A stretch of DNA of 24,803 nucleotides from Pseudomonadota bacterium (GCA_030641485.1 DAOWHJ010000061.1:1-24803); one strand, 5' to 3'; positions 1 to 8,609 are shown, numbered from the stretch's first letter. Numbers and translations are program-made. Notes: a model not told the origin generated them from the letters alone.

Positions 1-48
1 GACATATCTAATTTGTAATTTCCAAGTTACTCTGGCTTCAGAACTTCT

Positions 49-603
49 TCAATCAGACCAAGACGGCAGGTGCTCATTAGCAATTGTTTTTATGGTCGGC
101 AAATCAGCATCTTTTGACGAAAGTATCACTTCAGTCTCAGGCCAGTTAATTGCAAGTTCCGGATCATTCCATAACAGACCATACTCATCCCCATGGCAAT
201 AGAGATCAGTACACTTATAGTAGACCTGGGCGGTTTCACTTAACACCATAAAACCGTGGGCAAACCCGGGTGGAACGAATAGCTGGTGCCGATTTTTCTC
301 CGACAGATTATACCCCACCCACTGACCGAATGTCGGTGACCCCCGCCGGATATCGACTGCCACATCGAAAATTTCACCGGTCAAAACAAAAACCAGTTTC
401 CCCTGCGGTTGTTTAAGCTGATAGTGCAAACCGCGCACAACTCCACGCTGAGAAGATGACATATTATCTTGGACAAAACGATAAGGCAGCTCGACCTCAT
501 ACTTCTCCTGATTGAACATCTCCATAAAAAAACCGCGCTGATCTCGAAAGGTATCTGGTTTTATCAGGTAAATACCAGATATGTCAGCTTCTAGAAACTC
601 CAT
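49..603 (-). CDS. rfbC: dTDP-4-dehydrorhamnose 3,5-epimerase
   Basis: A 184-residue protein of the RmlC/RfbC cupin family, the usual length. It epimerises dTDP-4-keto-6-deoxyglucose at C3 and C5 on the way to dTDP-L-rhamnose for surface polysaccharide. Visible family motifs are RGLHYQ (57-62, with the catalytic His at 60), PPGFAHGF (111-118), a VYYKC strand whose tyrosine near 129 fits the proton donor, and NDPELAINWP (146-155). The ATG at 603 has a GGGAG about ten bases upstream. The other rhamnose genes (rfbA, rfbB, rfbD) are not in the window and may lie beyond the left edge. The 48 bases downstream of the stop show nothing recognisable. Assignment is firm. Confidence 0.95.
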   Translation of the reverse strand: MEFLEADISGIYLIKPDTFRDQRGFFMEMFNQEKYEVELPYRFVQDNMSSSQRGVVRGLHYQLKQPQGKLVFVLTGEIFDVAVDIRRGSPTFGQWVGYNLSEKNRHQLFVPPGFAHGFMVLSETAQVYYKCTDLYCHGDEYGLLWNDPELAINWPETEVILSSKDADLPTIKTIANEHLPSWSD

Positions 604-742
604 CTAACCCATACTCCCTACCCTAAGGCAAATTTTACTAAAAAGATGTGTAACCATTCATTTTAGACCACGCGCTCGTATGCACTTGCAGCAAAAAAGA
701 TTTTCAATTTATCATACAAGTGAGTTACCTGCGAACAAACTA

Positions 743-2092
743 TCAACAATCTGCGATCAGGTGGTTGTTTTTCCACTCATAAGGAACAACTTCAATTTCA
801 GCCCCAGCTTGAAGCCTCTGCGTTGCAACTGAAATCGGCAAAAGAACTGGTAAATAATTACGACTGTGACCAAACCAGGCCGGCCCGATACAACTATCTT
901 CTTTCTTGCTCTCAAGTAAGACTTTAAGCTTTTTCCCCAAATTTGCCTGAGCAAACAGATCTCTTTTTTCGCGACCCAGGTCAGCAAGTTTTTTCGCCCG
1001 CTTCTTTTTATCAGCCAACGCCACTCGATCAGGCCATGAAGCCGCGACTGTACCCTGGCGTGGAGAGTAGGGAAAAACATGAAGATAGGTAAGCTCAACC
1101 TTTTCAACCAGGCCATAAGTCTCGGCAAAAGAACATTCAGTTTCTGCAGGCAAACCAACAATCAGGTCGGTGCCAATGGCAAGTCGCCCCGCCCCTTCAG
1201 CCAACTGCGCGAAAATCGCCTCAATCTCAGGCCGCCGGTAGGGTCTTCCCATAGCCCCGAGCACCCGATCACTGGCAGACTGCAGAGAGAGGTGAAGATG
1301 CTCACAAACCGGCACTTCGGGATCAAGTAACATAGCGATAATATCTGGGGTAATCTCATGTGGCTGCAAAGAGCCTAAACGAATCCTTAAGTCAGGAATT
1401 TTTTTCACCAATTGATATAACAATGAAGTTAAACTGAAACTTTTTCCCGCATCATCACCATAACGACCTAGATGAATCCCGGTAAGCACAACTTCACGAA
1501 AACCGGCATCCACCAACTCCCGACACTCCGACAAAACCTTGTCTGGACTTAAACTACGACAGCGACCACGAAGGTAAGGAATTATACAGTAACGACAAAA
1601 GGAGTTGCAGCCATCCTGCACCTTAACTACGGCCCGGCTCCGACCACGGTCAGAATCAGCCCGAAGAAAATCGATCTCCAACTCACCGGAAAAATCCACA
1701 GGATCAGATTTGGCACCCACAACTTGCTCACCTAAAAGTCGCCGGGTCAATTGGGCGGCTAAATCTTTTTTTCCGCCATTACCGAAAATTGCTCCAAGCT
1801 CTTTAATCTCAAAAACTTTTTCAGGATCAGCAACCACCTCGCAGCCAGTCAAGGCAACCAGAGCCCCCGGATAACGCTTCAACGCCCTTCTGACCGACTG
1901 CAAGCTCTGACGCCCAGCCTCTGCGGTCACCGCACAACTATTTATCACCACAGCATCAGGCGAGCCCTGCTGTACCACCTCCCAGCCTTCATGACGAAAA
2001 CTTGCGGCCAGCCCTTGGCTCTCATAATAATTAACTTTGCAACCCAAAGTCTCAATCAGAACTTGAGGTATTGTCTTAATAGATTTGCGCAA
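743..2092 (-). CDS. mtaB: MtaB-type tRNA methylthiotransferase (radical SAM)
   Basis: A 449-residue MiaB/RimO/MtaB-family enzyme. MtaB adds a methylthio group to N6-threonylcarbamoyladenosine at position 37 of ANN-decoding tRNAs. The N-terminal UPF0004 domain carries three cluster cysteines at about 18 (in TLGCKVNYYES, an MtaB-like signature), 53 and 84. The radical-SAM CxxxCxxC is at 162-169 within GCNSFCRYCIIPYLRGR. A TRAM-like beta domain should occupy roughly the last 70 residues. The only start that keeps Cys18 and its strand is a TTG at 2092, with AAGGA about ten bases upstream. The gene sits just below the htpG terminator, so it probably has its own promoter (see 2153-2182). MiaB is less likely because of the GCKVN motif. 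Confidence 0.9.
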   Translation of the reverse strand: MRKSIKTIPQVLIETLGCKVNYYESQGLAASFRHEGWEVVQQGSPDAVVINSCAVTAEAGRQSLQSVRRALKRYPGALVALTGCEVVADPEKVFEIKELGAIFGNGGKKDLAAQLTRRLLGEQVVGAKSDPVDFSGELEIDFLRADSDRGRSRAVVKVQDGCNSFCRYCIIPYLRGRCRSLSPDKVLSECRELVDAGFREVVLTGIHLGRYGDDAGKSFSLTSLLYQLVKKIPDLRIRLGSLQPHEITPDIIAMLLDPEVPVCEHLHLSLQSASDRVLGAMGRPYRRPEIEAIFAQLAEGAGRLAIGTDLIVGLPAETECSFAETYGLVEKVELTYLHVFPYSPRQGTVAASWPDRVALADKKKRAKKLADLGREKRDLFAQANLGKKLKVLLESKKEDSCIGPAWFGHSRNYLPVLLPISVATQRLQAGAEIEVVPYEWKNNHLIADC

Positions 2093-2118
2093 AAAATTAG
2101 TTCCTTTATGGTGAAGAC

Positions 2119-2149
2119 AAAAAAAGGAGAGCAGATTTCTCCGCTCCCC
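2119..2149 (-). terminator. Intrinsic terminator of htpG
   Basis: Read on the minus strand, a nine-pair stem (GGGGAGCGG with CTGCTCTCC, including two G-U pairs) closes a six-base AGAAAT loop and is followed by seven T residues. It lies about 50 bases past the htpG stop, so it ends the htpG transcript. It is only 27 bases before the mtaB start codon. Confidence 0.8.
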
Positions 2150-2152
2150 TCC

Positions 2153-2182
2153 TTAATAGTCAGTGACCACACTCAAAGTCAA
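2153..2182 (-). promoter_or_regulatory. Candidate sigma-70 promoter for mtaB
   Basis: On the minus strand TTGACT (2177-2182) and TATTAA (2153-2158) are separated by 18 bases. The position is right for a promoter serving mtaB, which otherwise sits behind the htpG terminator. Transcription would begin inside the terminator stem, which is odd. This is a pattern match only. Confidence 0.4.
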
Positions 2183-2196
2183 CCACCACATTTTGA

Positions 2197-4140
2197 CTAA
2201 GCTGAAACAGCCTTAAGCATCAGATTGGTTAGGCGGGTACAAAAAGTCTCCGGCGAAACCACCTTAGAGCCCTCGGTCAAGAGTGCCTGATCGTAGAGAA
2301 GCTCAGAGAACTCTTTCAAATCATCACTCTCACCGTCACTGCCATAAAGATCACGCATCCTCGTCAACAGCTCATGGTCTGAATTAATCTCCAAAACCCG
2401 TTTATTTGACGGCACCGGTTGGTTGGCAGCTTTCATAATTCGCTCCATACTTGCACTCATATCATGCTCACCGGCCACTAGGCAAACTGGACTTCCAGTC
2501 AGACGCTGCGAAATCCGCACATCTGCAACCTTATCCTCAAGACTGGTTTTGATGAAACTGATTAGACCAGAAAACTCTTCCGAAACTTTTTTATTACTCT
2601 CTTCACTAGCCTTTTTTTCATCTTCGCTCTTGAAATCAATGTCACCCTTGGCCGCTGATTTAAGACTTTTTTCCTTATATTCATTAAGACCTTGAATAAC
2701 CCACTCATCAACTGGGTCAGTCAACAACAGAACCTCAAATCCCTTGTCCTTAAACATCTCAAGATGGGGCGAAGCGACCAAGGTGTCACGGTCTTCACCG
2801 GTAATATAGTAGATATCTTTTTGCTCTTCCGGCATCCGCTCAACATACTCTTGCAAGGTGGTTAAATCATCACCGGTGGTTGAGGAACATAAGAGCAGAT
2901 CAGCAATCGCTTCACGATTCTCAAAGTCACTGTGTAAGCCCTCTTTTATGACCTGACCGAACGCACCCCAAAACTTAATATAGGTTTCACGCTCTTTCTC
3001 AAGCATAGTCGCCAAACGCTCAAGAACCTTTTTCACCAAATTCTTTTTGATTTTACCGACAATTCGATCATGCTGGAGAATTTCACGCGAAACATTAAGA
3101 GAGATATCAGAAGAGTCGACAACCCCTTTGACAAAACGCAGGTAAACCGGCAACAGATCCTCACAGTTGTCCATAATAAAAATATTACGAACATAGAGCT
3201 GCATGCCCGATTTATTCTCCGGCGTAAACAGATCAAAAGCCGCCTGTCCCGGAATAAACATCAAGGCATTATACTCAAGGATACCCTCAGCATTGAGGTG
3301 AATTGTATCAATAGGGTCATTCCAGTCATGTGATAGGTGTTTGTAGAACTCCTTGTACTCATCTTCTTTGACGTCATTTTTTCGTTTATTCCAGAGCGGT
3401 TTCATTGAGTTTAAGGTCTCAGTCTCAATTTTCTTAACTGGCTCAGCCCCCTCAATCGGCTTACCGTCATCATCGGTCGGCGTCTCCTGACGTTCGATAT
3501 CCATCAGGACAGGATAGGTAACAAAATCAGAATATTTTTTTACGCTTGAACGAACAACCCACTCTTTCGTGTAGTCCTGATCATCATTTTCAGAAGACTC
3601 TTTTAAATAAAGGGTTACTTTTGTACCACGCTCAGCCTGGTCACACTCTTCGACCGAATAACTGCCGTCACCTTTTGACTCCCAACGATAGGCGCTATCT
3701 GAATGGGCAGCCTTAGAGGTCAGAACCACACGCTCGGCAACCATAAAACTTGAATAGAAACCCACACCAAACTGACCAATCAAATCCATCGATGAATCGC
3801 CCTTATCTTTGGCAGATAGAGCTTCAACAAAACCTTTGGTCCCAGATTTGGCAATCGTTCCCAGATTTTCGATAATCTCATCGCGGGTCATACCGATACC
3901 ATTATCAGTGATCGTAATAGTGCGCTCTTTTTCGTCGGTCTCGATCTGAATTTTCAATTCAGTATCGTCACCTAATATCGCCTGATCGGTTTGACTCTTG
4001 AATTTAAGTTTATCCATGGCATCAGAAGCGTTAGAAATAAGCTCCCGCAAAAAAATCTCTTTATGGGAGTAGAGGGAGTGGATAATCAGGTCAAGCAACT
4101 GCTGGATCTCGGTTTCAAACTGCATGGTCTCTTTACTCAT
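2197..4140 (-). CDS. htpG: Molecular chaperone HtpG (Hsp90)
   Basis: A 647-residue bacterial Hsp90, a homodimeric ATP-dependent cytosolic chaperone that remodels client proteins with DnaK. The GHKL ATPase domain begins with MQFETEIQQLLDLIIHSLYS and shows ELISNASDA (33-41, ATP/Mg-binding Asn and catalytic Glu), DNGIGM and GQFGVGFYSSFMVA. The middle domain (LNVSREILQ region, with the conserved catalytic-loop arginine) and C-terminal dimerisation domain are present in normal order. I chose the ATG at 4140 rather than the in-frame codon at 4158 because AGAGGA lies nine bases upstream and the family starts here. It is transcribed alone, with a promoter at 4255-4283 and a terminator at 2119-2149. 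No CIRCE element was seen. Confidence 0.98.
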   Translation of the reverse strand: MSKETMQFETEIQQLLDLIIHSLYSHKEIFLRELISNASDAMDKLKFKSQTDQAILGDDTELKIQIETDEKERTITITDNGIGMTRDEIIENLGTIAKSGTKGFVEALSAKDKGDSSMDLIGQFGVGFYSSFMVAERVVLTSKAAHSDSAYRWESKGDGSYSVEECDQAERGTKVTLYLKESSENDDQDYTKEWVVRSSVKKYSDFVTYPVLMDIERQETPTDDDGKPIEGAEPVKKIETETLNSMKPLWNKRKNDVKEDEYKEFYKHLSHDWNDPIDTIHLNAEGILEYNALMFIPGQAAFDLFTPENKSGMQLYVRNIFIMDNCEDLLPVYLRFVKGVVDSSDISLNVSREILQHDRIVGKIKKNLVKKVLERLATMLEKERETYIKFWGAFGQVIKEGLHSDFENREAIADLLLCSSTTGDDLTTLQEYVERMPEEQKDIYYITGEDRDTLVASPHLEMFKDKGFEVLLLTDPVDEWVIQGLNEYKEKSLKSAAKGDIDFKSEDEKKASEESNKKVSEEFSGLISFIKTSLEDKVADVRISQRLTGSPVCLVAGEHDMSASMERIMKAANQPVPSNKRVLEINSDHELLTRMRDLYGSDGESDDLKEFSELLYDQALLTEGSKVVSPETFCTRLTNLMLKAVSA

Positions 4141-4254
4141 TGTTACGTTTCCTCTCATTTATTAGATTATTTGTTGAAATTAAACATTCTGGAGAATTAT
4201 TCACAACTGAGCTACACATTTAACAACAGATAGTTATTCATGAATACGTTTGCC

Positions 4255-4283
4255 AAGATATTTACGCCACCGCCAATTGTCAA
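4255..4283 (-). promoter_or_regulatory. Candidate sigma-70 promoter for htpG
   Basis: On the minus strand a perfect TTGACA (4278-4283) and TATCTT (4255-4260) are 17 bases apart. The start point would give a leader of about 108 bases before the htpG ATG. Heat-shock sigma consensus (CTTGAA with CCCCAT) is not evident here. Confidence 0.55.
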
Positions 4284-4457
4284 GGGGTTAAATATGGCTC
4301 TTGCCACCCTAATACAGCCAACCGGACAAACAGACAACCATTCTTGCTCAACCACCCGACAGGTATGAGTCAGCTAGAGCTACAGATAGATTGACATAGT
4401 AAAATATCAGGAGTAAAGAGACTTAAATTAGAATTACTAATACTTTTAATAGATAAA

Positions 4458-4463
4458 TATAAT
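4458..4463 (+). promoter_or_regulatory. TATAAT box immediately before the TauE-family start
   Basis: A consensus TATAAT ends eight bases before the ATG at 4472, and no Shine-Dalgarno sequence precedes that ATG. If it is the -10 box, the message would be leaderless or nearly so. No strong -35 is seen at the matching distance. An alternative promoter is TTGACA (4391-4396) with a 17-base spacer to TAAAGA (4414-4419). Confidence 0.3.
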
Positions 4464-4471
4464 AACTGCTC

Positions 4472-5209
4472 ATGTTGCAATACCTTTTACTTTTTCTGGT
4501 TGGGTTGGTGGCTGGCTGCCTGAATGTCGTTGCTGGTGGTGGCTCATTTTTAACCATCCCTCTGCTTATCTTTATGGGGTTACCACCAGTTGTTGCCAAC
4601 GGGACAAACCGGGTTGGAATTCTCTGTCAAAATATCACCGCATCCTTTAGTTTTCAACGCCATAAAGTAGTAGATTGGCGGTATGTACGCTGGGCAACCA
4701 TCCCGGCGGTCATCGGAGCCCTGATCGGGTCAAAAGTTGCGGTCACGATTGACGATGAGATATTTAAAAATATCCTCGCGGTATTAATGATTGTCGTTAC
4801 CTTATGGACCCTCTGGGACCCTCTGAAAAAAAAACTTAGTGCAAACACTGAGAAACCGTTTAATCGGACGGCTTTAACCATTGGCTTTTTTCTGGTTGGG
4901 ATTTACGGTGGGTTTGTCCAGGCTGGAGTCGGTTTTTTGGTCCTGGCGGCAACAACCATGGCTGGCCTTGATCTTGTCAAAGGTAACGCCGTCAAGGTCT
5001 TAAGCATTCTGGCCTACACTTGCATTTCGTTGGCAATCTTTGCCTTCGAAGGTAAAGTCAACTGGGGTTTAGGGCTGGTCCTGGCAACCGGCACTATGGT
5101 TGGCAGCCAGATTGGGGTCCACTTGACCGTCCTTAAAGGACACCTCTGGATCAAGAAAGTAGTCACAGTGACGGTTATTATCATGGCACTTAAATTGATA
5201 ATATCCTAA
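4472..5209 (+). CDS. TauE/SafE family membrane permease
   Basis: A 245-residue inner-membrane protein of the TauE/SafE (DUF81) family, proposed exporters of sulfite, sulfonates or related organic anions. The hallmark first half-repeat is clear: a glycine-rich AGCLNVVAGGGSFLTIP helix (about 15-31) followed by GLPPVVANGTNR. A second, related half starts near residue 140 with GIYGGFVQAGVGFLVLA. Seven or eight hydrophobic segments are visible. The length fits the family. The substrate cannot be told from sequence; sulfite or sulfoacetate export would suit a sulfur-metabolising anaerobe, but that is inference. No Shine-Dalgarno is visible at this ATG. cinA follows after 29 bases and is probably co-transcribed. 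Confidence 0.9.
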   Translation: MLQYLLLFLVGLVAGCLNVVAGGGSFLTIPLLIFMGLPPVVANGTNRVGILCQNITASFSFQRHKVVDWRYVRWATIPAVIGALIGSKVAVTIDDEIFKNILAVLMIVVTLWTLWDPLKKKLSANTEKPFNRTALTIGFFLVGIYGGFVQAGVGFLVLAATTMAGLDLVKGNAVKVLSILAYTCISLAIFAFEGKVNWGLGLVLATGTMVGSQIGVHLTVLKGHLWIKKVVTVTVIIMALKLIIS

Positions 5210-5238
5210 CCCTGAAACAGAAGAGACATTAAAAACTT

Positions 5239-6486
5239 ATGATTGCAGAAATTCTGGCTACCGGCAATGAACTTTTAAGCGGAGCCCTGGTTGACACTAA
5301 CTCCGCCTATATTTCGGAAAAACTTGTCGAAACCGGCCTGGAAATTACACGCCACACATTAGTCGGTGACGATGCTGTGGAACTCGGCGCAACTTTGACA
5401 GAACTCGCTGCCCGGGCTGACATCATCATTGTCACCGGGGGCTTAGGGCCAACTCGTGACGATATCAGCCGTGACGTAGCGGCACGTACTGCCGAGGTAC
5501 CACTTCAACTTGATATGAACAGCCTGAAAAAAATTGAAAACTTCTTTGCTACCAGGGGTAAAGGTATTCCAAAAAGCAACCATCGCCAAGCCCAATTCCC
5601 ATCAGGTGCCGAAATCCTCGAAAACCCGATTGGTACCGCTCCAGGTTTTTCACTCAAGATCAATCGTGGAACCTTTTTCTTCCTGCCCGGTGTTCCAGTC
5701 GAGATGCGTAAAATGCTCAGTGAACAAGTAATCCCACGCATCACTAAAATGATAAAAACCCCCTTCTTTAACCGCTGTAAAACTATTTCAACTTATGGTT
5801 TCGGTGAATCTGCACTTGAAGAGAAGCTGGATGGTTTCCAAGATTGTTTTCCCGGTATCGATCTTGGCTTTAGAGCCAGCTTTCCGGAAGTGCAAATTAA
5901 ACTATACCAGAAAGAGAGAAACCAGGCGACACTCATGGAGAAACAGCAACAGGCTCTTAACTGGATAAAGAAGAGGCTGGGACAGAAAATAATTTCATTT
6001 GACGGTTTTTCTCTGGCCACGATTGTCGGTGATCTCCTGACCAGGCAAAAAGCTACCCTGGCGATTGCTGAAAGTTGTACTGGTGGACTGGTGGCCAATC
6101 TTTTGACCAACAACGCCGGAAGTTCAGACTATTTCATTCTGTCAGCGGTCACCTATGCAGATCTTGCCAAGAAAAAAATCCTCGGAGTTGCCCCTGAAAT
6201 CATCAATGAATTTGGCGCAGTCCACGAGGAGACAGCAAAAGCGATGGCAAATGGGGCTCGTAAGCTAGCCGGGTCAACTTATGCAATTTCGACCACCGGC
6301 ATTGCCGGTCCCACAGGTGGCAGCCCGGAAAAACCGGTTGGCACCATCTGCATTGGCCTAGCCACACCATCTGGGGTAACCAGCAAACGCTATTTATTCA
6401 CTTTTGGAAAGCGCAAACTCAATAAGATGATATTTGCCGCTCAGGCTTTTGATATGCTACGCAAAGAGTTGCTAAACAATAAATAG
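5239..6486 (+). CDS. cinA: CinA: putative ADP-ribose pyrophosphatase / nicotinamide-nucleotide amidase
   Basis: A 415-residue, full-length two-domain CinA. The N-terminal MoaB/MogA-like (COG1058) domain opens with AEILATGNELLSG and has TGGLGPTRDD (66-75). The C-terminal PncC domain, from about residue 260, carries AESCTGG (277-283) containing the serine expected to be the amidase nucleophile, and TTGIAGPTGGSPEKPVGT. In characterised members the C-terminal domain deamidates nicotinamide mononucleotide for NAD recycling and the N-terminal domain hydrolyses ADP-ribose. The name comes from competence induction in Gram-positives, which is not implied here. The start is set by the conserved N-terminus; the ribosome site is weak (AGAAGAG well upstream). 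No strong terminator follows. Confidence 0.95.
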   Translation: MIAEILATGNELLSGALVDTNSAYISEKLVETGLEITRHTLVGDDAVELGATLTELAARADIIIVTGGLGPTRDDISRDVAARTAEVPLQLDMNSLKKIENFFATRGKGIPKSNHRQAQFPSGAEILENPIGTAPGFSLKINRGTFFFLPGVPVEMRKMLSEQVIPRITKMIKTPFFNRCKTISTYGFGESALEEKLDGFQDCFPGIDLGFRASFPEVQIKLYQKERNQATLMEKQQQALNWIKKRLGQKIISFDGFSLATIVGDLLTRQKATLAIAESCTGGLVANLLTNNAGSSDYFILSAVTYADLAKKKILGVAPEIINEFGAVHEETAKAMANGARKLAGSTYAISTTGIAGPTGGSPEKPVGTICIGLATPSGVTSKRYLFTFGKRKLNKMIFAAQAFDMLRKELLNNK

Positions 6487-6923
6487 TTTAACTTTTTTCT
6501 GGACAAAAAACTATCTTTACTAATATAATCGACAATGACGGGGCAGAGGGTGCCTTTGATATAATTCACAAAATTCAACATTTCAGCAAATTTTTTCGTA
6601 AATATTCGGCTTGCTGTAGCTTGTAGTTAAGTCACATCGAAAATTGACTAACTTTGCTGATGCCCCCATAAATGGGGTCGCATCTTGACAAAAACTTCAC
6701 TCTATCTCGGGCGGGGTCAATTCTTGACGATAGCGTATCGAGATAATCGGATAAGTCGAAGTGCTGCCAATAGCCATTATCATGATTTGTCCCCATTCTA
6801 AAGGGGGCGAAGTAAAATAACAAGTTACCCGCTTTAACTTACACTTAAATTAGGTTTAAACAGTAGTCGAATATTTACATTTTCTAACGCGAATTATAAG
6901 CCACTTAATAAGGAGAATGATTC
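6487..6923. other. Intergenic region with no credible gene
   Basis: A 437-base stretch between cinA and the rhodanese gene. It holds the inverted palindrome pair at 6656-6808. A 63-codon minus-strand open frame spans the same DNA (6632-6823) but matches no family I recognise and has no ribosome site, so it may be only a decayed remnant. The last bases contain the strong AAGGAG ribosome site of the next gene. No clear sigma-70 promoter stands out. Confidence 0.55.
6656..6808. repeat. Inverted pair of GC-rich palindromes (REP-doublet or MITE-like)
   Basis: A short palindrome at 6662-6679 (core CCCCATAAATGGGG) and an imperfect one at 6789-6808 (CCCCATTCTAAAGGGG) are near reverse complements of each other; both orient as G-W-CCCCATT...GGGGGC when one is flipped, and the match extends a few bases outward (GAT-NN-G). 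They enclose about 110 bases. This arrangement is like a REP doublet (BIME/REPIN) or a small non-autonomous transposable element. Genome-wide copy number, not visible here, would decide. Confidence 0.4.
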
Positions 6924-8609
6924 ATGAAAAAGTTTTTCTTAAGTATATCAACAATGATCGTAATCGGTTTTCTCTGCGGCAACGTATTTGCCTACACGAC
7001 CATCTCCTCCGATGATGCTCTGGCAAAGTATTTGAATGATGATGACTTAATAGTTGTCGATGTCCGTGAAGAAGTTAATGAGTACTGCTATGGCCATATC
7101 CCCTGTGCCATCAATTTACCTTTAAACTCCGGCGTATTTGATCAAGAATACTACATTCTTCCCAAAGAAGCTGCAATCATGGTGATTTGCCGCAGTGGAA
7201 GTCGCAGTGCCCGGGCAGCTTCAATACTTGGCCAGAACGGTTATACAGAAGTCTACAGTGTCTCTGGAGGCATGTCTATGTGGGCTGGCGACGAGGTCAC
7301 TTGTAATGATGAGGAAGATTGCGAACAAAACCTGGTATACTTCCCTCACATAGCTAGCGGCAACGGTTGGGAAACCGAAATTGCAATTATCAATACCAGC
7401 ACTGCAACCTCTTTAAGTGGGGTTATAAAGGCATATAATAGCGCAGGCGAACAGATCAGTGAGATCAAAACTGTTGACTTGGCTCCGGCTGGACGGATCG
7501 AGATGAAAGTTGGTGATTTTTTTCAGGATCCACACTTAATCCGTTATCTGATCTTTACTGCTAGCACTAATGCCACTTACGGTTACCTTAAATTCTATAA
7601 TTTCCCAGGTTCAAGTTACCGGGTCTCAATTCCGGCTTCTGCCGATGTCAACCAAGACGATATTATTGTCTCCCATATCGCCATGAGTGATGGCTGGTGG
7701 ACCGGTTTAAATCTGGTCAACACCACTAAAGAAAACCGAACTTTGACGATCAATTTCAATAATGGTCAGGATAAAAGTCTCACTATCGCCGCCAATAACC
7801 ATCAAGCCATCAATCTAGCAGATTTTCTTGATGGTTGGGAATTAGACGAGATCAACTCTGCAACCATCAGCAATGCCCACGGCATTATCGGGCTTGAAAT
7901 CTTTGGCCGCAACAAACAGTTAAGCGGAGTCCGCTTACGTGATACGACCACCAGAACCCTCTATTACCCCCATATTGCCAGTGATAATATCTGGTGGACT
8001 GGAATTGTGGCCTTTAATACCGCTTCGACCTCCGGCGAACTCGTGATCAAACCCTATGCTGCTAATGGTACACTGTTGAGCCCTCCAACCCCGGCAACTG
8101 AAGTCGGCATCGCCATGCTGAACCCTCCGGTCGCGGCCACACCGATTGAAATTGGGGCAAAAGAGCGCTATATGGGTGCTATCTCGCAATTAGATTTACC
8201 TGAAGGAACTGCCTGGATGGCAATCGAATCAAGTGTGCCGGTCAGCGGCTTTGAACTCTTCGGCTCTACCGACAACCAGCAACTTGCCGGTTACACAAGT
8301 GTCGGCATTGATGGCTATAGCGGTGTATTCCCGAAACAGGAAGATTTTGGCTGGAGCGGTGTCGCCCTGGTTAACACCACCTCAGAACCAATCAGCGTCA
8401 CTTTGCAGGCCTACAAAGATGACGGTAGCCCGGTTGCGAGTCAGACCCTTGAACTTAGCGGTTTTGAAAAAGTTTCAGGCGCACCAGAAAATATTTTCAC
8501 AGATGCTATTGACACAGCAACGTATATCGCCTACAAAGCCACAGCTCCGGTCGTCGCCTTCCAACTCAACGGAGATGGCGAGATGTTGGATGCATTACCG
8601 GGACGCTAA
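6924..8609 (+). CDS. Exported rhodanese with four repeated beta-rich modules
   Basis: A 561-residue protein. Residues 1-23 form a signal peptide (cleavage after VFA likely), so the protein should act in the periplasm or outside. Residues 25-125 are a rhodanese domain with VVDVREE (44-50), GHIPCAINLP and an active-site loop CRSGSRSARAA with Cys89 as the expected sulfur carrier. The rest consists of about four 90-115-residue modules, each opening with a motif like PHIASDNIWWTGIVAFNT (starts near 139, 248, 348 and 469) and, in most, closing with a GxEIFG-type strand (near 220, 323, 442, 544). Extra cysteines at 55, 61, 127 and 133 could form disulfides. AAGGAG lies eight bases before the ATG. 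The gene seems monocistronic. The repeat modules match no family I can name; a role in sulfur transfer or extracellular binding is inference. Confidence 0.85.
   Translation: MKKFFLSISTMIVIGFLCGNVFAYTTISSDDALAKYLNDDDLIVVDVREEVNEYCYGHIPCAINLPLNSGVFDQEYYILPKEAAIMVICRSGSRSARAASILGQNGYTEVYSVSGGMSMWAGDEVTCNDEEDCEQNLVYFPHIASGNGWETEIAIINTSTATSLSGVIKAYNSAGEQISEIKTVDLAPAGRIEMKVGDFFQDPHLIRYLIFTASTNATYGYLKFYNFPGSSYRVSIPASADVNQDDIIVSHIAMSDGWWTGLNLVNTTKENRTLTINFNNGQDKSLTIAANNHQAINLADFLDGWELDEINSATISNAHGIIGLEIFGRNKQLSGVRLRDTTTRTLYYPHIASDNIWWTGIVAFNTASTSGELVIKPYAANGTLLSPPTPATEVGIAMLNPPVAATPIEIGAKERYMGAISQLDLPEGTAWMAIESSVPVSGFELFGSTDNQQLAGYTSVGIDGYSGVFPKQEDFGWSGVALVNTTSEPISVTLQAYKDDGSPVASQTLELSGFEKVSGAPENIFTDAIDTATYIAYKATAPVVAFQLNGDGEMLDALPGR

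Larger units (their letters stand above)
4141..4471. other. Divergent intergenic region between htpG and the TauE-family gene
   Basis: These 331 bases contain no credible gene. They separate two divergently transcribed genes and hold a good sigma-70-like promoter for htpG (4255-4283, minus) and A+T-rich promoter-like sequence for the plus-strand permease (TTGACA at 4391-4396 and TATAAT at 4458-4463). No CIRCE inverted repeat or obvious RpoH-type promoter was found. Confidence 0.6.

Noticed and set aside
757..1161. 134-codon minus-strand frame inside mtaB
   Set aside because: It overlaps the mtaB coding frame on the same strand and lacks any domain signature, whereas mtaB is well supported throughout.
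6480..6514. A+T-rich hairpin after cinA as a terminator
   Set aside because: The stem is only about seven A-T-rich pairs (ATAGTTT/AAACTAT) with a long loop and no T tract, so it is too weak to call.
6632..6823. 63-codon minus-strand open frame in the cinA-rhodanese gap
   Set aside because: No ribosome site, no recognised family, and it spans the inverted palindromes, so it more likely reflects a repeat element than a gene.
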